From Pseudevernia furfuracea (taxonomy: Eukaryota > Ascomycota > Lecanoromycetes > Lecanorales > Parmeliaceae): DNA of 64,000 nucleotides. This document shows, one piece after another, positions 48,456-60,300 of this stretch. Below the pieces are notes generated by a model. The model searched no databases, was not told the DNA's origin, and worked only from the letters and a program-made list of their open reading frames with translations. Position numbers and translations under genes: made by a program. Positions within the stretch are counted from its first letter, which is position 1. Each line of letters starts with the position of its first letter. Where the stretch lies: positions 732,501 through 796,500 of the forward strand of contig JAIUPT010000032.1 in assembly GCA_022315425.1 (NCBI GenBank). The letters are read 5' to 3'.

Positions 48456-49339
48456 ATTTACATTTCAAAGAAGACGTATCGCACTAAGCTATCTCATCAA
48501 CTCTCTAGAAAGTAAACTCTGAAAACGAGCCGATCGCAGAGTCATTTTGATAAGAAAGTAGTTGAATATAAGAGTTGAAAGACGAAGTAGAGATAGCCGT
48601 TCTTTTGAAGAAGCATTTAAAGAATTGTTTGAATATAACTTAAAGTAGTTAAAGTCTCTTTTATATAAAAAGTACTTATAGACGAAATTTACGTGCTGCG
48701 CAGCGCAAATACTTGAAGAGACTTTAATATCAATGAGTTAACACATTATAAACAGTAGTATATATATGTATGTATGTGTGTAGAGGAGAAAAAACGATAG
48801 GGCGATCATTATATGCGACTCTTTTACTTTGTCTTCATTATCATCTTTCAGCCTTTTAAAAATTGAATAGAATCTCGATTCCGAGAGGCAAATGAGAATT
48901 TTTTGATGTGAAACATCGACTGCACTCTCTATATATAGCGATCTAGACGACTGAACTGTGTCAGAAACACGTCATCGATCGATTAATTGACAGATCTTAG
49001 CGCGCGAGACTTGTTCAGAAGAATATGATGTGATGAGGTTTTGCTCGATGCTCGTAACTCAGTTCACTCTTGTTAGTTTATGTTATCGAGATATTTGAAG
49101 AAGAAGAAGAACGAGAAGAACGAGAAGAAAGATGAGATAGATAAGATAGATGTATAATGAAGGATTGATAGTTGATCGAGGGTTGCTGACGGTGAGGTGA
49201 AAGAAGAACGCCTGGACTCAAATGACTCAATAACTCAAAAACACTATGTTCGAGAATTAGCCGGACCAGATGCTGATTCTTAGCGTCAAGTCTGCTTATC
49301 TGCAGAGGTCCATGACGATTTGTCTTTGATAGATTTTGA
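48456..49339. other. Inner right part of the MULE, no clear gene
   Basis: It is less mutated than its surroundings and has a short TATG run near 48765. The longest open frame (49078-49434, minus, 118 codons) overlaps the inverted repeat and has a Ser-rich low-complexity end, so it is probably not a gene. No domain is recognised. Confidence 0.5.
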
Positions 49340-49566
49340 AAATGCAATTGCGTCAAATTGCGACGCATTGCGACGCCTTGCGGGGGGAGAGAATTCACTG
49401 AGACCCTTAAAGTTTCTATGGGACTTCGTGTCAAGTCTCTGATTTGCGGGCAAATTAGTCAGGCCGAATAGTGTTGGAAGATATACTCATGTTACTAGCC
49501 TATATCTACCTAGTAAGGAGAGGGTATGTACATGTAGTAAAAGGCTATGTATACCTATCAGAACCC
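49340..49566 (-). repeat. MULE right terminal inverted repeat
   Basis: It is the inverted counterpart of 46887-47120 and is better preserved: its tracts still hold GGGTATGTACATGTAG and CGACGCCTTGCGGGG. Confidence 0.85.
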
Positions 49567-49579
49567 TTATTATATCAGC

Positions 49580-50340
49580 AGACGAAGTTATCTATAGACG
49601 ATTAATTAAATCTAAGTTATTAATAAATTAAGGGTTTTTAGAAGCATAGCTCGCTAAGCTTCGTGTTATAATAACAGAGTTTCGTGTTATTTTAAAACTC
49701 TCAGAATTCTTAAAAAATTTAAAATCTCAAGAAGACTTAGAATTAGTTAATAATAATAATAATATCGACGATACGAAGCGATTTAATCTCGATAACGTTA
49801 ATTATTTTAATTTATTCTATAAGAGCAAGTTCATTAATATCGCTCTTATAATAAAGCATATCGACAAAAGCATCTTTTTTCGTGATATTCATATCTTTAT
49901 CGATCGAGTTAAGAACGTTATTCGTATTAAGAGAGACGTATTATTAAGATAGAATCTTTAGATTTATCTAAAAAATATTATTCTTACTTGATTCATTATC
50001 GAGCTTATCGAGAACGATAAGCGTCTTGTCACGTATAATATAGACGAATAATATCGTCTATTATTAACACGATAAAAACAATCTCGTATTTAAGATATGA
50101 TAGTCTTGCTTCGTAAGAAGTACTTAATATAAAATGTTACTCGTCATCGCGAGTCAAGAGAATATATTTAAATCATTATGCGAGTAGCTTAAAATATAGA
50201 TATGAGAATTATAAAAGATTATATGTTACTTATTTAAAACGATCTTAACTTCGAGTCTCAATGAGACATTTCAGAATCTAAGATTATTATTAATCATAAT
50301 CGATTCTTGAAGTCGCTTGATAAGCGAAAGTATCAATAAT
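49580..50340 (+). pseudogene. Gag-like retrotransposon protein remnant
   Basis: The forward reading contains F-R-D-I-H-I-F-I-D-R-V near 49877-49912, then segments where Trp or Gln have become stops. It ends with S-L-D-K-R-K-Y near 50310-50335. Order and spacing resemble gag-like proteins of fungal gypsy elements. No LTR or pol is attached. The identification rests on remembered family patterns and is moderate. Confidence 0.5.
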
Positions 50341-51305
50341 GAGAGTATATTAGTCGTTATTCGCGACAAGCTTCAAACCCTCAGCATTAATAAAGAAGAA
50401 CAGATAATCGTGAGTATTAATCTAAATAATCTTAGCCTTAGCAACCTTAATACAATGCTTATCAAAACAATTAGCAGCGTTCGTGAAAGTCTTTTATATA
50501 CGAAAATGCTTGTTAAAGCAATCGATTAGTCTATTAAGATTATCAAGACAATCGATCGCAGAGATATCAAGATAATTAAGAAAACGCTCGTATTTCGTTA
50601 TTTACACTCTTAATCAAGCTATAAATTACGACATCTCCTTTAATAAGAGAAAACGCGTTAGATTCGTCGAAATCATTTAATCGATAGCCCTTTCGCTTAA
50701 GCAATGATAATTATTAAAACAGATTTTAGTCGCGTTAGCAGCGAGTCTATTAAGCTGTTATCAAAAAAGACTACGATGAGAACGAGTTTAAACAAGACTA
50801 TAATAATCAGAATACTTACATTAGCCATTCTTTATATTAATTTGAGACATCTATCGAAGTCTTCGATAGTCACGAAGAGTCTCATGACGACTATTATAAT
50901 AACGACTCTGTCGAAGACTACTTCATCAAGACGATATCTATCAAGGATTATTAATGTGAGCACTATTAATATAAGATCATTTTTCGTAACAAACTCTTTT
51001 CATATCTACGCGAAGAGTGTTAAAGAAAGTCTTTAATAAGCATCTTCGTTATCAAAGAAGAATCTTATAATAAACACTCTTGCTTTCGATGCTAAAAAGT
51101 CTTTTATAGAATTCGTTATTGTTTCTTTAGTTTCAGAATCTGTATCAAAAACAGACTTCGCTTTTCGAAATTATTATTATGCTATTATTCACATTAATTG
51201 AGAATTAATAAATAAAAAGAAGAAGATCTATGTCGACGCTAATTATATTATAATCATAATCGATCGTATCTTTATTCTCGTCATAGTAGAAGTAAAGAAA
51301 ATAAT
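50341..51305. other. AT-rich decayed sequence before Copia-B
   Basis: Ser/Thr/Ile-rich open stretches occur (50317-50529, 50704-51036) without recognisable domains. They may continue the gag-like element as its linker. The last 130 bp resemble the start of a pol linker, but nothing can be claimed. Confidence 0.35.
51301..51305. repeat. Copia-B target duplication, left
   Basis: ATAAT, repeated at 63965-63969. Confidence 0.9.
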
Positions 51306-51437
51306 TGTCAAAATTCTAGCCGAGGTGACTTTTCACGGTACCAACCCGGCGTTCAGACTTGGTGAATTTTGTATATAGCGATCTACTGTACTAGTTACAC
51401 AACTCAATTAGATGTTTCACATATCTATATTTTAACA
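51306..51437 (+). repeat. Copia-B 5' LTR (132 bp)
   Basis: It runs from TGTCAAAATTCTAGCC to TATATTTTAACA. It differs from the 3' LTR at three sites seen by eye, each G in the 3' LTR and A here. Two of these G lie in GG and one in TG. Confidence 0.95.
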
Positions 51438-51450
51438 GATTATGAGCCCG
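51438..51450 (+). promoter_or_regulatory. Copia-B primer binding site
   Basis: GATTATGAGCCCG follows the LTR. Apart from one G-to-A change it is the same initiator tRNA-Met anticodon-arm complement as in Copia-A. Confidence 0.65.
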
Positions 51451-51870
51451 AATCGCAGAGTATTCTTTCAGTAGTACTACGTTCAACTTCAGAGTCGCCT
51501 GTTGACTCATTCAGAGTGTTTCAATTGGGCTGAGAGCCTCAGCAAATAAAACATCAACATCTCACTTTGAATGCTATGTCTACAGAACAAACTCTATCTT
51601 CAAAAGACTGAGACTTCAATCGAAAGAAAGACGTGGAAATGGATTTGATCCCGAAATTCAGTAATCGCTAGAACTATCGCTGAAACCACCTTACAGTCGA
51701 CGAAGCTAGATCTGAATCGAATCGCTCGCTAGGTCAATCAATGAAAGAAGTCATTTCGTCTATGAATTATATCAAGCAGATTGCTTTGACTCTACAACGA
51801 GTGCTTATCGCCTTGTTGCTCAAACAGCGCAAGAGTTAAAACCTTCAAATCATTAAATATTATATCATCA

Positions 51871-52138
51871 AGACGCTACTAAGCTGTTCATCTAAAACTC
51901 TACTCAGACGCTACTAAGCTGTTTATCTAAAAACTTCATCAAGACGCTACTAAGCTGTTCATCTAAAACTCTGCTCAGACGCTACTAAGCTATTCATCTA
52001 AAACTCTGCTCAGACGCTATTAAGCTGTTCATCTAAAAACTTCATCAAGACGCTACTAAGCTATTCATCTAAAACTCTGCTCAGACGCTATTAAGCTATT
52101 CATCTAAAACTCTGCTCAGACGCTACTAAGCTATCAAT
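51871..52138 (+). repeat. Tandem array of 35-36 bp units in the Copia-B leader
   Basis: Seven full units and a partial eighth start with AGACGCTACTAAGCT, with ATCTAAAA in the middle. Two tail types alternate (CTCTGCTC, 35 bp; ACTTCATCA, 36 bp). Units 3-5 and 6-8 suggest a three-unit higher-order period. There are no unique spacers, so this is not CRISPR-like. Confidence 0.9.
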
Positions 52139-52479
52139 CAACTGTGCAGTGTATTCTTCCGCTTGTCAACTATGTAGTGCATTCTTTCGCTTGATCCGCG
52201 ACCCACGTTTCATATTCTTTCGATTCGTGGGCGCAATGAAGTCAACTCCTCGACAGATATCGTTTCTTTCAAGGGAAATGCAAGCGCAAAAGATTCTAAG
52301 TGTAGATCGTCTTCGATATCTCGCGTAATGAAATAAGTATACGTCGAAGATTCTTACGAGAGGGGCGAGCGCTCTTGCTTTTACTCTTATTTCTGACAAT
52401 GAAAATAACAATAACAACAAGATCTATGAGTCGATATATATATCTCGTGTCTACTTGAAGACTGTAGTGACACCGATCT

Positions 52480-53800
52480 TTTTGAATATACGATTATCAG
52501 TCATGAACTCTAAAATAGTTACTGTCAAATCGAGTAGTCTGTCAACGCACATAGTCAAACTTGAAACTCTCGAAGAATATTAAACCTAGAAGCGCGCTAT
52601 CAAAGAGTATCTCATCAACGAACTGTTGTAAAAGTACATAACGAAAAGTCAGCTTGTTTTCTCGTCTCGTGTTACTTAGATCGATGTGAATAGAGTGAAT
52701 ACGATTAACGCAGCTGCTCAGGTTCAGACTGAGTCGAATCAAGCATCTTTCACTTTAGTGTCAATGTTAGAAACTCTAGATTCGTACGAAACCCGTCGTG
52801 ACAGATAAAAAGAAAAACACTTAATGTGCTGTAACGTTATTCTGAGCACCCTTGAAGTTAACTACTACAGTGATCACAAGAATACTAATAACGCCTACTT
52901 TCTCTGAATCGTCATTAGATAGGGCTATAAGCTCAAAGGTTCTAATTCCCTTAATGATCGTTTTCGACGTCTATCACTGTTGAAGTTAAGTAATTATAAA
53001 AACGTCTTCGAATACGCTGAGAAGTTCAAAGAACTTTATAATGAAATTCGAACGATTTATAAGAAATTACGTCTAAATAACGTCTATCTTATCTTTCTTT
53101 TTCATATCGAACTAGATAAAGAATATAAGAATTACTTTTTATATTACACTCAGACTCACGATACAATTAATGTAGTCGAAAAGTTCGTCTTCACGCTGAA
53201 ATACGTCACTCAGCGATTTATTCAAATAGTAATTAATTCGTCTGTCAGTTGAATAGAGTCAATTCGTGAACTGATTATTATTCGACCTAAAGTATACGCA
53301 GTCACGAATACGGCGAATCAGACGACGCAAAGATCGTAATCGAGGGCTATCGAAGGGCCAGACGTCGTGTATCTTCGGCGTCTCGTGAAGTTCTATCAAC
53401 ACTGTCAGAAGACTTATTACACCCATCATGAGTGTAACTCGAAGAATAATACTCAGTCTGATAACTCAGACAGACGCAGACGCAGTCGTAGCCGTGATCG
53501 TAACGATCATAACGATTACGAGAGAGACAATCGCGACAGAAAGAGACGATACGATCGAGATCAAGATCGAAACGATCGAAATAAGAAGCGAAAGTCCCGT
53601 GATGATCGTAATGTTAATCCAGTATACTATGACTCAAAAGAAGCACACTCCGACGAAAACTTTGAAATTGATAAGTGCTTCACTGCTGTGCGACGAGACG
53701 GTTCAAAATATTACGTCTCTCTTTCAGAGAACGATTGTGTTATGGTCGCTATCGTCGATGTTATGTCAAAACGATAAAGACTCGACTTCTGCTACTCTAT
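52480..53800 (+). pseudogene. Copia-B gag remnant
   Basis: The forward reading starts near 52480. A 90-codon open stretch at 52980-53252 holds the capsid-like helical part typical of copia gag. At 53367-53777 a CCHC knuckle is visible as Y-x2-C-x4-Y-x4-C, where both Tyr replace expected Cys and His. It is followed by a strongly basic Arg/Asp-rich tail that would bind RNA. Copia-A copy 3 is inserted just downstream, at the start of the protease. Confidence 0.78.
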
Positions 53801-53803
53801 TCA
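53799..53803. repeat. Copia-A copy 3 target duplication, left
   Basis: ATTCA, repeated at 60296-60300. Confidence 0.92.
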
Positions 53804-53912
53804 TGTCAAAATTCGGGTCACGTGATGCGCTAAGGCGCATCCTCATAGTCGCTCTTTACTCTCGTAGCATTCTATAGTTAACAACTAAGTGTCTTACCAC
53901 CTATTCTTGACA
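53804..53912 (+). repeat. Copia-A copy 3 5' LTR, 109-bp form
   Basis: It runs from TGTCAAAATTCGGG to TTCTTGACA, with a single CACGTG. Confidence 0.94.
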
Positions 53913-53925
53913 GGTTATGAGCCCG
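53913..53925 (+). promoter_or_regulatory. Copia-A copy 3 primer binding site, intact
   Basis: GGTTATGAGCCCG directly follows the LTR. It is the complement of the initiator tRNA-Met anticodon stem-loop (CGGGCTCATAACC), the half-tRNA priming known for copia of Drosophila and yeast Ty5. Confidence 0.7.
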
Positions 53926-54381
53926 GGCTTGCCCGACGACTGTTTCACTTATACCCTATGCCTACCAGAGCCACAGTGACCTCTAAGCATCACGAGTTTA
54001 TCGCAATGAACGCCGCGACAGCTATGAGACTCTGTTTTTCAATCTTCTTGAGGTGAGCATTGCCCTCTACAAAATAATCGTCTTTGGAATTCGGGGGGCT
54101 AAGAGTCCTATCGCAAATCGACCCTCGACATACCGAATCTAATCGAACGTCGAACGTCGAACTCGTTATACGATCGTGCGATCGAATTTCACTAAGGCCT
54201 CTGAAACATTGTCAGCTTCTCTGCGTGAGACACGTTAAACACGCTTAACGAGAACATTTCTTTCGCGATATATATCGCTTCAGCGTTAATAAAGCGTTTA
54301 CGTGAATCGAATCAATTGTGACGACTCAAGAGGCTGGACTTCAGCATCAAATCGTCTAATCACACTTTAGAGTTGATTAAT

Positions 54382-54625
54382 TATCGACAAATCTCTATTC
54401 AGAGCGCGTATACGTCTGTTGAGGGTTAAAATAATAAGAATTTCTTGTTGAGATAGATCTTTCGATCTCACAAGTTCTCTAAAGAAGAGAGCTAAGACTT
54501 AATTATCGACAAATCTTCACTCAGAGCGCGTATACGCCTGTTGGGGGTTAAAATAACAAGGATTTCTTGTTGAGATAGATCTTTCGATTTCACAAGTTCT
54601 CTGAAGAAGAGGGCTGGGGCTCAGC
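54382..54625 (+). repeat. Tandem 122-bp leader duplication in Copia-A copy 3
   Basis: Two units begin with TATCGACAAATC. Both hold AGAGCGCGTATACG and TTCTTGTTGAGATAG. Confidence 0.85.
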
Positions 54626-55259
54626 CATCGAATTCTTTTCATCGTTATTCGACTTTATTTTATCGCCGAATATAACTTCATCTCACGACGATAGTTATCG
54701 AAGCGACTATTCTAAATTCGAGTCTCTGTCGAAGACTCAGTATAAGAAGAACGTTATTTCTCTTCGAAGATTTATACGCCTTTAACAATTGTCTTCGATA
54801 TAGTCTCAGCGGAAATCAGATTAATTTAAATCTTTCTTATCTCTAAGTATTTTTCATCTCAATAATATCGCTCGTATCTATCGAAGATTTAAGTATAAGC
54901 ACTTCTTATTTCTCATATAAGAACTCGAAGATTAACAGCAAAAGTTATTAGATATCGATAAGACTCTCGAGAACTCTGACGAAGATTAAAGTATCTATTT
55001 CACTCTCACTACTTCCGCGAACGTTAGCAGTGTCGACTTTTAATTCGAAGCTAGCGAAGACACTCTTAGTGCCCCAAGTGACACTGAGTTATTCGATCTT
55101 CGTGTCAAAAGTTCTCTGAATTTCACTTCTTCGACTTCGGCTTCTTCGACTTTAAGACCTTCGTCTTTTATCGTCTCAGTCATCTCTCAAGCTAAATCTT
55201 TCGTTTGAACATTATCGTCGTCATTATTTATATCGTACGTGTCGCTCTCAAAAACCTTC

Positions 55260-58200
55260 TTAGTAATCTCTAGCATCTATGATCGACGGAGAATCAAGCG
55301 TATAAGACGTCACAAGAAACATGTTAGCTCTAGTAGTTTTAACGACTGACTCTCTCGAAGGAAGAAGCGCTTTTTCCCTAAACTTCATTGTCATTTTGAA
55401 GTTCAATCTAAGATATCGTCGATGAAAGCAGGATATCAATAATTAATTGATGCTTAATAACCTTGTTTTCTTTAATACGATCACCAGTTATAGAGCCTGC
55501 ATCGCTATCTTTCATCATCTCGAAGATAACGATCGCGAACTCGTCGAAGTCGAATTTGACGATAAAGACTCTTAGGTTATATTCGATATTCTAATCAAGA
55601 ACTATTAGCCTAAGGGCACGAATCTCTATAGGGAACTAATGCGTCGAATATTCGATCTCATTCTTGGAGAAGGGGGAGTTCGTTAATATGAAAAGAACTT
55701 TCGTAAGGTCACCTTCGACATTATCAGCCTTCATAAATCCCTCGTCATTTCGAAGTCTCTGCGAATTCTAATTTTTCTTATAGAACTTGACGACTCTTAT
55801 AATATGTTCGAGTTAAGTTACACTTAAAATTATAATCTCTTTGAGAACAAGTTCGTCAAGTTTCAAGAGGTTATCGTGATCGTCGTGAACGAAGAAGTTA
55901 GAATCTTCTTCGAAGAAGAAGAACTAATTATATATATCGCTCGCAACGATAAGAGCAAAGACAAACAAGCTACTTTTAATAACCTCGGCGACTCTAACAT
56001 CAATCGTGAGATCTGTTTTTCGTGTAAGACAGCTGATCGCAAATTCAGACATCTCTCTGTCAAATACTAAATCAAGTTTTTTTATCTCAAGTCTGAGAAA
56101 TTCATGACGAAAGAGGAAAAGAAGAAGAAGATAAAGATCTTCGACTTCGAGAATAAACTCCTAAGCAACAAGCGTAAGCGCATCGAAGAGACGTCTTTTA
56201 ATGCCTCTGCTTCAGAAGAGAACGATTATCTCAATGTCAATTATGTCTTTCTAAAGAAACTAAACTCTATTATATACTATTCGAATGTCAACTCGAACGA
56301 CTTCAATATTCTCGATGCGGCTAATGATCAAGTCATTAATCTAATCGTTACGAAAGCTCTCGAACATAGTCTTATAACTGCGAATTTCGTGAATCTCCTC
56401 ACTCGAGTCGTCGTAGATTCAGACTGTTCTCGTTATTCTTTCGCGAATCGTTCGATGTTTATTATCTACGAAAAGATTTACTCTCGATCGATCAAGGGTA
56501 TTAAGAAAAGCGAAGTGCAGTCTTAAGACTGTGATATTATCAGCCTCGACTGTGTGATCAGAGAAGAGTGTGTGATAGTCATTCTACGAAATGTCTTATA
56601 TATGCTCGATATGAGCGTCAACCTTCTCTCGATCGATAAACTTCTAAACTTCGACATCGCTATCTCCTTTTATAAGATAGAGTATATTCTTATCAAGAAC
56701 GATTTAAAGCTTATCGATACTCGTAATCGTGATCTCTTCTTTTTGAATCTCTGACAGAGTCGAAACAGTGCTCTAATCGTCTATAGTGTGCTCTCGAATT
56801 TCATTCATTAACTTTAATATGCTCGTATGGGCCATTTGAGTCAGAACAATCTAAACAAGCTCTTAAACATGATCGTTGAGATGAACTTCATCAAGAACAT
56901 TGCGAAGGAGTACATCTGCGAATATTATATTATAAGACGTCAGAAGACTATCTCTTATGATAGTCTCATAGAGTTAGAAACGCAGTCTGACGAATTTGTT
57001 TATAGTGATCTCGTAGAGTCTCTGTCTTTTAATGAATTCAATGACTATAGATACTTTATGATATTTAAGAATGATTTCATCTTCTACTTTGAAGTATACT
57101 ATATTCGTCATAAGAGTGAAACGTTTATCATGTTCTTACGTTTTAAAGTCTTTCTAGAGTCACGAAGTTATAAGATCTATCGTATTCGCCTCGACAATGG
57201 GAGAGAGTATATGTTTAAGATCTTCTTAAATTATCTTCTTCAGTGCGAAATTAGGTAGAAGCTCACTGTATCTGAGAATCTCGAAATGAACGAGGCGATC
57301 GAACGTTTTGAATAGATCTTGCTATATAAGATGTATTCTATACTGCTAAGTTCCCAGCTCAACAAGTCTTTCTGATTTGAAATCGTGATCATCATCAATT
57401 ATTTGATGTTGCGGTCCTCTAACGTTCGAATTATTGTAACGTCATTTGAGGCTTTTTATTATCGAAAGCTCATTTTATCTCATCTGCGAACGATTGATTT
57501 CATCGTTTATGCGTTGAAGCGTATTTAAAAGAAACTCATAAATAAAAGCGAAAAGTGTGTTCTTCTGAGATATGAAGAGGAGTTTATTTTTCGCCTATAT
57601 AATCTCATCAAGAAGAAGATTATTCGAGTTAATAATGTTTACTTCGTTGAGAAGCGTCTCTTGATTATGAACTTCGAAGAAAAAACGAACGCTTATAAGT
57701 CTTCGATTAAGCGTCAACGTCTTTATGTATTAGTATTCGCTGTAGAGGAGGCACTTGATGAATAGCGTATTACTGATATTTCGAAAGACATTATTCTTAT
57801 TATGAAGCTCTCAACGACTGCATCTACATCTGCAATAAATAGATCAAGATCAAATTTCTCATGATTAGCTGAAAAGCAGACGTCTATATCAAAGCCCTCG
57901 TTCCCCGCACGAGTCGTATTATCGATCGCGTTCGCGCGGGCCTCTCGATCAATTGCTGCATTATCAGCTATCGAAAGAATAACTCGTTCTCTCACTGTCG
58001 TCGAAATGATTCGCGAAGACCTCGAATTAAATGCGATTCAAAGGGTACTCCTTGACTATTTCGATATTACGATTTCAAACCTGCGAGACCTACCTTATTA
58101 TCTGACCCTCTCTCGAGGACATTCGCGACCTTTACGTTACTGACGAATCATGTCAATAAGTCGAATATTTTCGAGCCGACGATCTATCAATAGATTATTT

Positions 58201-59740
58201 TCAATTAACTCTCCCGTATACACTGAGAGCTCGTCATACAAGACGAATATAAATCTCTCATAAACAACAATACTTGATATCTGATTCAGACGTCTCTAGG
58301 TACTTATATTCTGAGAGATCGCTGAGTCTACATCGTAAAGCGAGACCCCGCTGAGAAAGTCACTCGTTATAAGGCCCGCTGAGTGATTCGAGATTTCGAA
58401 TAATAGAAGGGTCGTGACTACTATAACACGTTCGTCTTAGTGATCAAGCTTATAAGTTATAAGACGATCTTTGCTCTGATAGCGACTCTAAACTGAGACG
58501 TGAAATAAATAAACGTCAAAATCGTCTTTCTCTATAATAACGTTTAAGAGACGATTTATATGCGATAGCTCGATGATTTCAGCAAGAACGATATTAAAGT
58601 TTATAAGTTAAATAAGGCTCTCTATGAACTTAAGCAATCTCTCAGAATTTGATATCAGCACTTTTCGAAGTACATAAAGAAATTCGAATTAATACTTATC
58701 GAATCGAACGAGAGTGTCTTTATGAACGCTAAGAAGAGCATCACTGTAGTTCTCTATGTAAACGATATATTAATTATCGACCTCAGCAAAATCGATATTC
58801 AGCGCATCAAAAAGGCTCTTAATGACAAGTTTTACATGTTCGACTTGAGACCTTACGTCTATTATTTAAATATGATGGTCAAAAGAGATCGTGTCGTCGA
58901 CATTCTTCGTCTGAGACAAGCAGTCTATGTCACTCGTTTCTTAAAGCATTTCAATTGCTGAAGTCTTAATTCAGTCTTCACGTTTCTAAAAATTAGTCGC
59001 AAGCTACAATCTGCGAAAGAGAACTATGTTGCCTCGAGAAAGCTATGCGAGGATTATTAATCCGCCGTGGGATTTCTTATGTATATCATGTTAAAAACTC
59101 GTTCTGATATCGTCTATGCTGTCTCTCTTATCAGTCGCTATTTAGTTAATTCGATCTAGACACACTGAAATGTAGTGATTCGAATCTTTCGATATCTTAG
59201 AGACACGATGCACTACGAACTCGTGTACAAAGGATCCCTTCAAGCCCTCATCGAATACATCGATTTCGATTGGGCTGACGACTCGACTCGGAGATCTATC
59301 TTCGACTACCTATTCAACGTCGATAGCGGCGTTATCAGCTAATCATTAAAGCGCCAAGTTATCGTCGCGTTATTCACTTGCGAAGCCGAGTATATCGATC
59401 AAACGTTGATTATCAAAGAAGTTATTTGACTGAAAACTCTTCTCAATCAACTTCTGCGACCTCGGGACTCTGACTCGAAGATCATCATAATCTTCGACGA
59501 TAATTAGGGCGCAATTGCCCTCGTCAAGAACGCTCAGTTTTATGCTCGCATCAAGCACATTAATATTATTCATTATTTCGTGCGTGAAAAAGTTAATGAC
59601 GATATCGTGAATATGCAATTCGTACTCACGGATAAACAAATAATCGACGATCTCATCAAAGCCCTCTGCCTCGACAAATTCGTTGTCTTTCGCGATATTC
59701 TTGAGGTGAAATCAGTCTTAGAACATTCTCTCAGCGTTAA
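55260..59740 (+). pseudogene. Copia-A copy 3 gag-pol remnant
   Basis: The gag end has a C-F-S-C finger start near 56014 (56070 ends the open frame). The protease region lies at 56104-56526 and 56554-56754 (VVDSDCSRYSF; an in-frame stop at 56524 splits it). Integrase begins at about 56827 with G-H-L-S-Q-N-N, and R-L-D-N-G-R-E-Y of the core lies near 57184-57210. Reverse transcriptase covers about 58280-58960 with Y-V-N-D at 58755-58766. RNase H covers about 59030-59740. Domains are complete in order but broken by stops and substitutions. Confidence 0.87.
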
Positions 59741-60173
59741 AAACTAACTCTCAGCGCTCTTGCTTCTAATTTGAAGTCCTTAGTTTCAGAGAAGTGACGT
59801 TATTCATCTTGTCTGTGAACGTTAGATCTTTAGTTTTCTTTCACTGCTTCTTGTTTCACTCTCTCATATATTCATCGACCTCGTTTTAATAGAAATTGAG
59901 TGTGTATTAGATCTATTTCAAAGAAAACCTTCAAAAAACCGCCTTTTTTCGAAAAATGGAAGTTTTGTATAGAGAATCAGAACGGATTTTTACATGTCTT
60001 CGAATTTGATATAGTCGTTTTCAGAACTTGGTTCGAATTTGACATAGTCGTTTTCAGAACTTGGTTTCTTCACTTTTGTGAACCGAACTTCGCGCTAACC
60101 CGATTGGGGTTTTTTGCGTCGCGAAGTGCGAAAATCGTGTTTTCGCATTTTTGAGTATGCGAGCGAAGGGGAG

Positions 60174-60295
60174 TGTCAAAATTCGGGTCACGTGACATGG
60201 TCACGTGATGCGCTAAGGCGTATCCTCATAGTCGCTCTTTACTCTCGTAGCATTCTATAGTTAACAACTAAGTGTCTTACCACCTATTCTTGACA
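60174..60295 (+). repeat. Copia-A copy 3 3' LTR, 122-bp form
   Basis: It runs from TGTCAAAATTCGGG to TTCTTGACA, with the double CACGTG palindrome at 60189-60207. The purine tract GAAGGGGAG at 60165-60173 precedes it. Confidence 0.94.
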
Positions 60296-60300
60296 ATTCA
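60296..60300. repeat. Copia-A copy 3 target duplication, right
   Basis: ATTCA, identical to 53799-53803; Copia-B protease sequence resumes here. Confidence 0.92.

Larger units (their letters stand above)
46887..49566 (+). mobile_element. MULE DNA transposon with long inverted repeats
   Basis: The ends are inverted copies of each other over about 230 bp, starting GGGTTCTGATAGG (GAGTTCTGATAGA at the mutated left end). Between them lies a decayed MULE-type transposase. Long inverted repeats and this transposase indicate a Mutator-like element. The 9-bp flanks (TTTAATTTA and TTATTATAT) are not identical, so no target duplication is claimed. An additional terminal-repeat copy inside (48384) suggests that two related elements are fused or nested. 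Confidence 0.78.
53804..60295 (+). mobile_element. Copia-A copy 3, complete, 6,492 bp, nested in Copia-B
   Basis: This is the best-preserved Copia-A copy: its primer site is intact and more CC and GG dinucleotides remain. LTRs are at both ends with a 5-bp duplication. The leader carries two 122-bp units (from about 54382 and 54504). Because it lies inside Copia-B, it inserted later. It belongs to the short 3'-untranslated form. The 5' LTR is the short form and the 3' LTR the long form, the reverse of copies 1 and 2. Confidence 0.95.

Noticed and set aside
46878..49575. Target duplication for the MULE
   Set aside because: The 9-bp flanks TTTAATTTA and TTATTATAT do not match; shifting the ends by a base does not help.
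51871..52138. CRISPR-like look of the regular 35-bp array
   Set aside because: Units abut without unique spacers, and the array lies within a eukaryotic retrotransposon leader.
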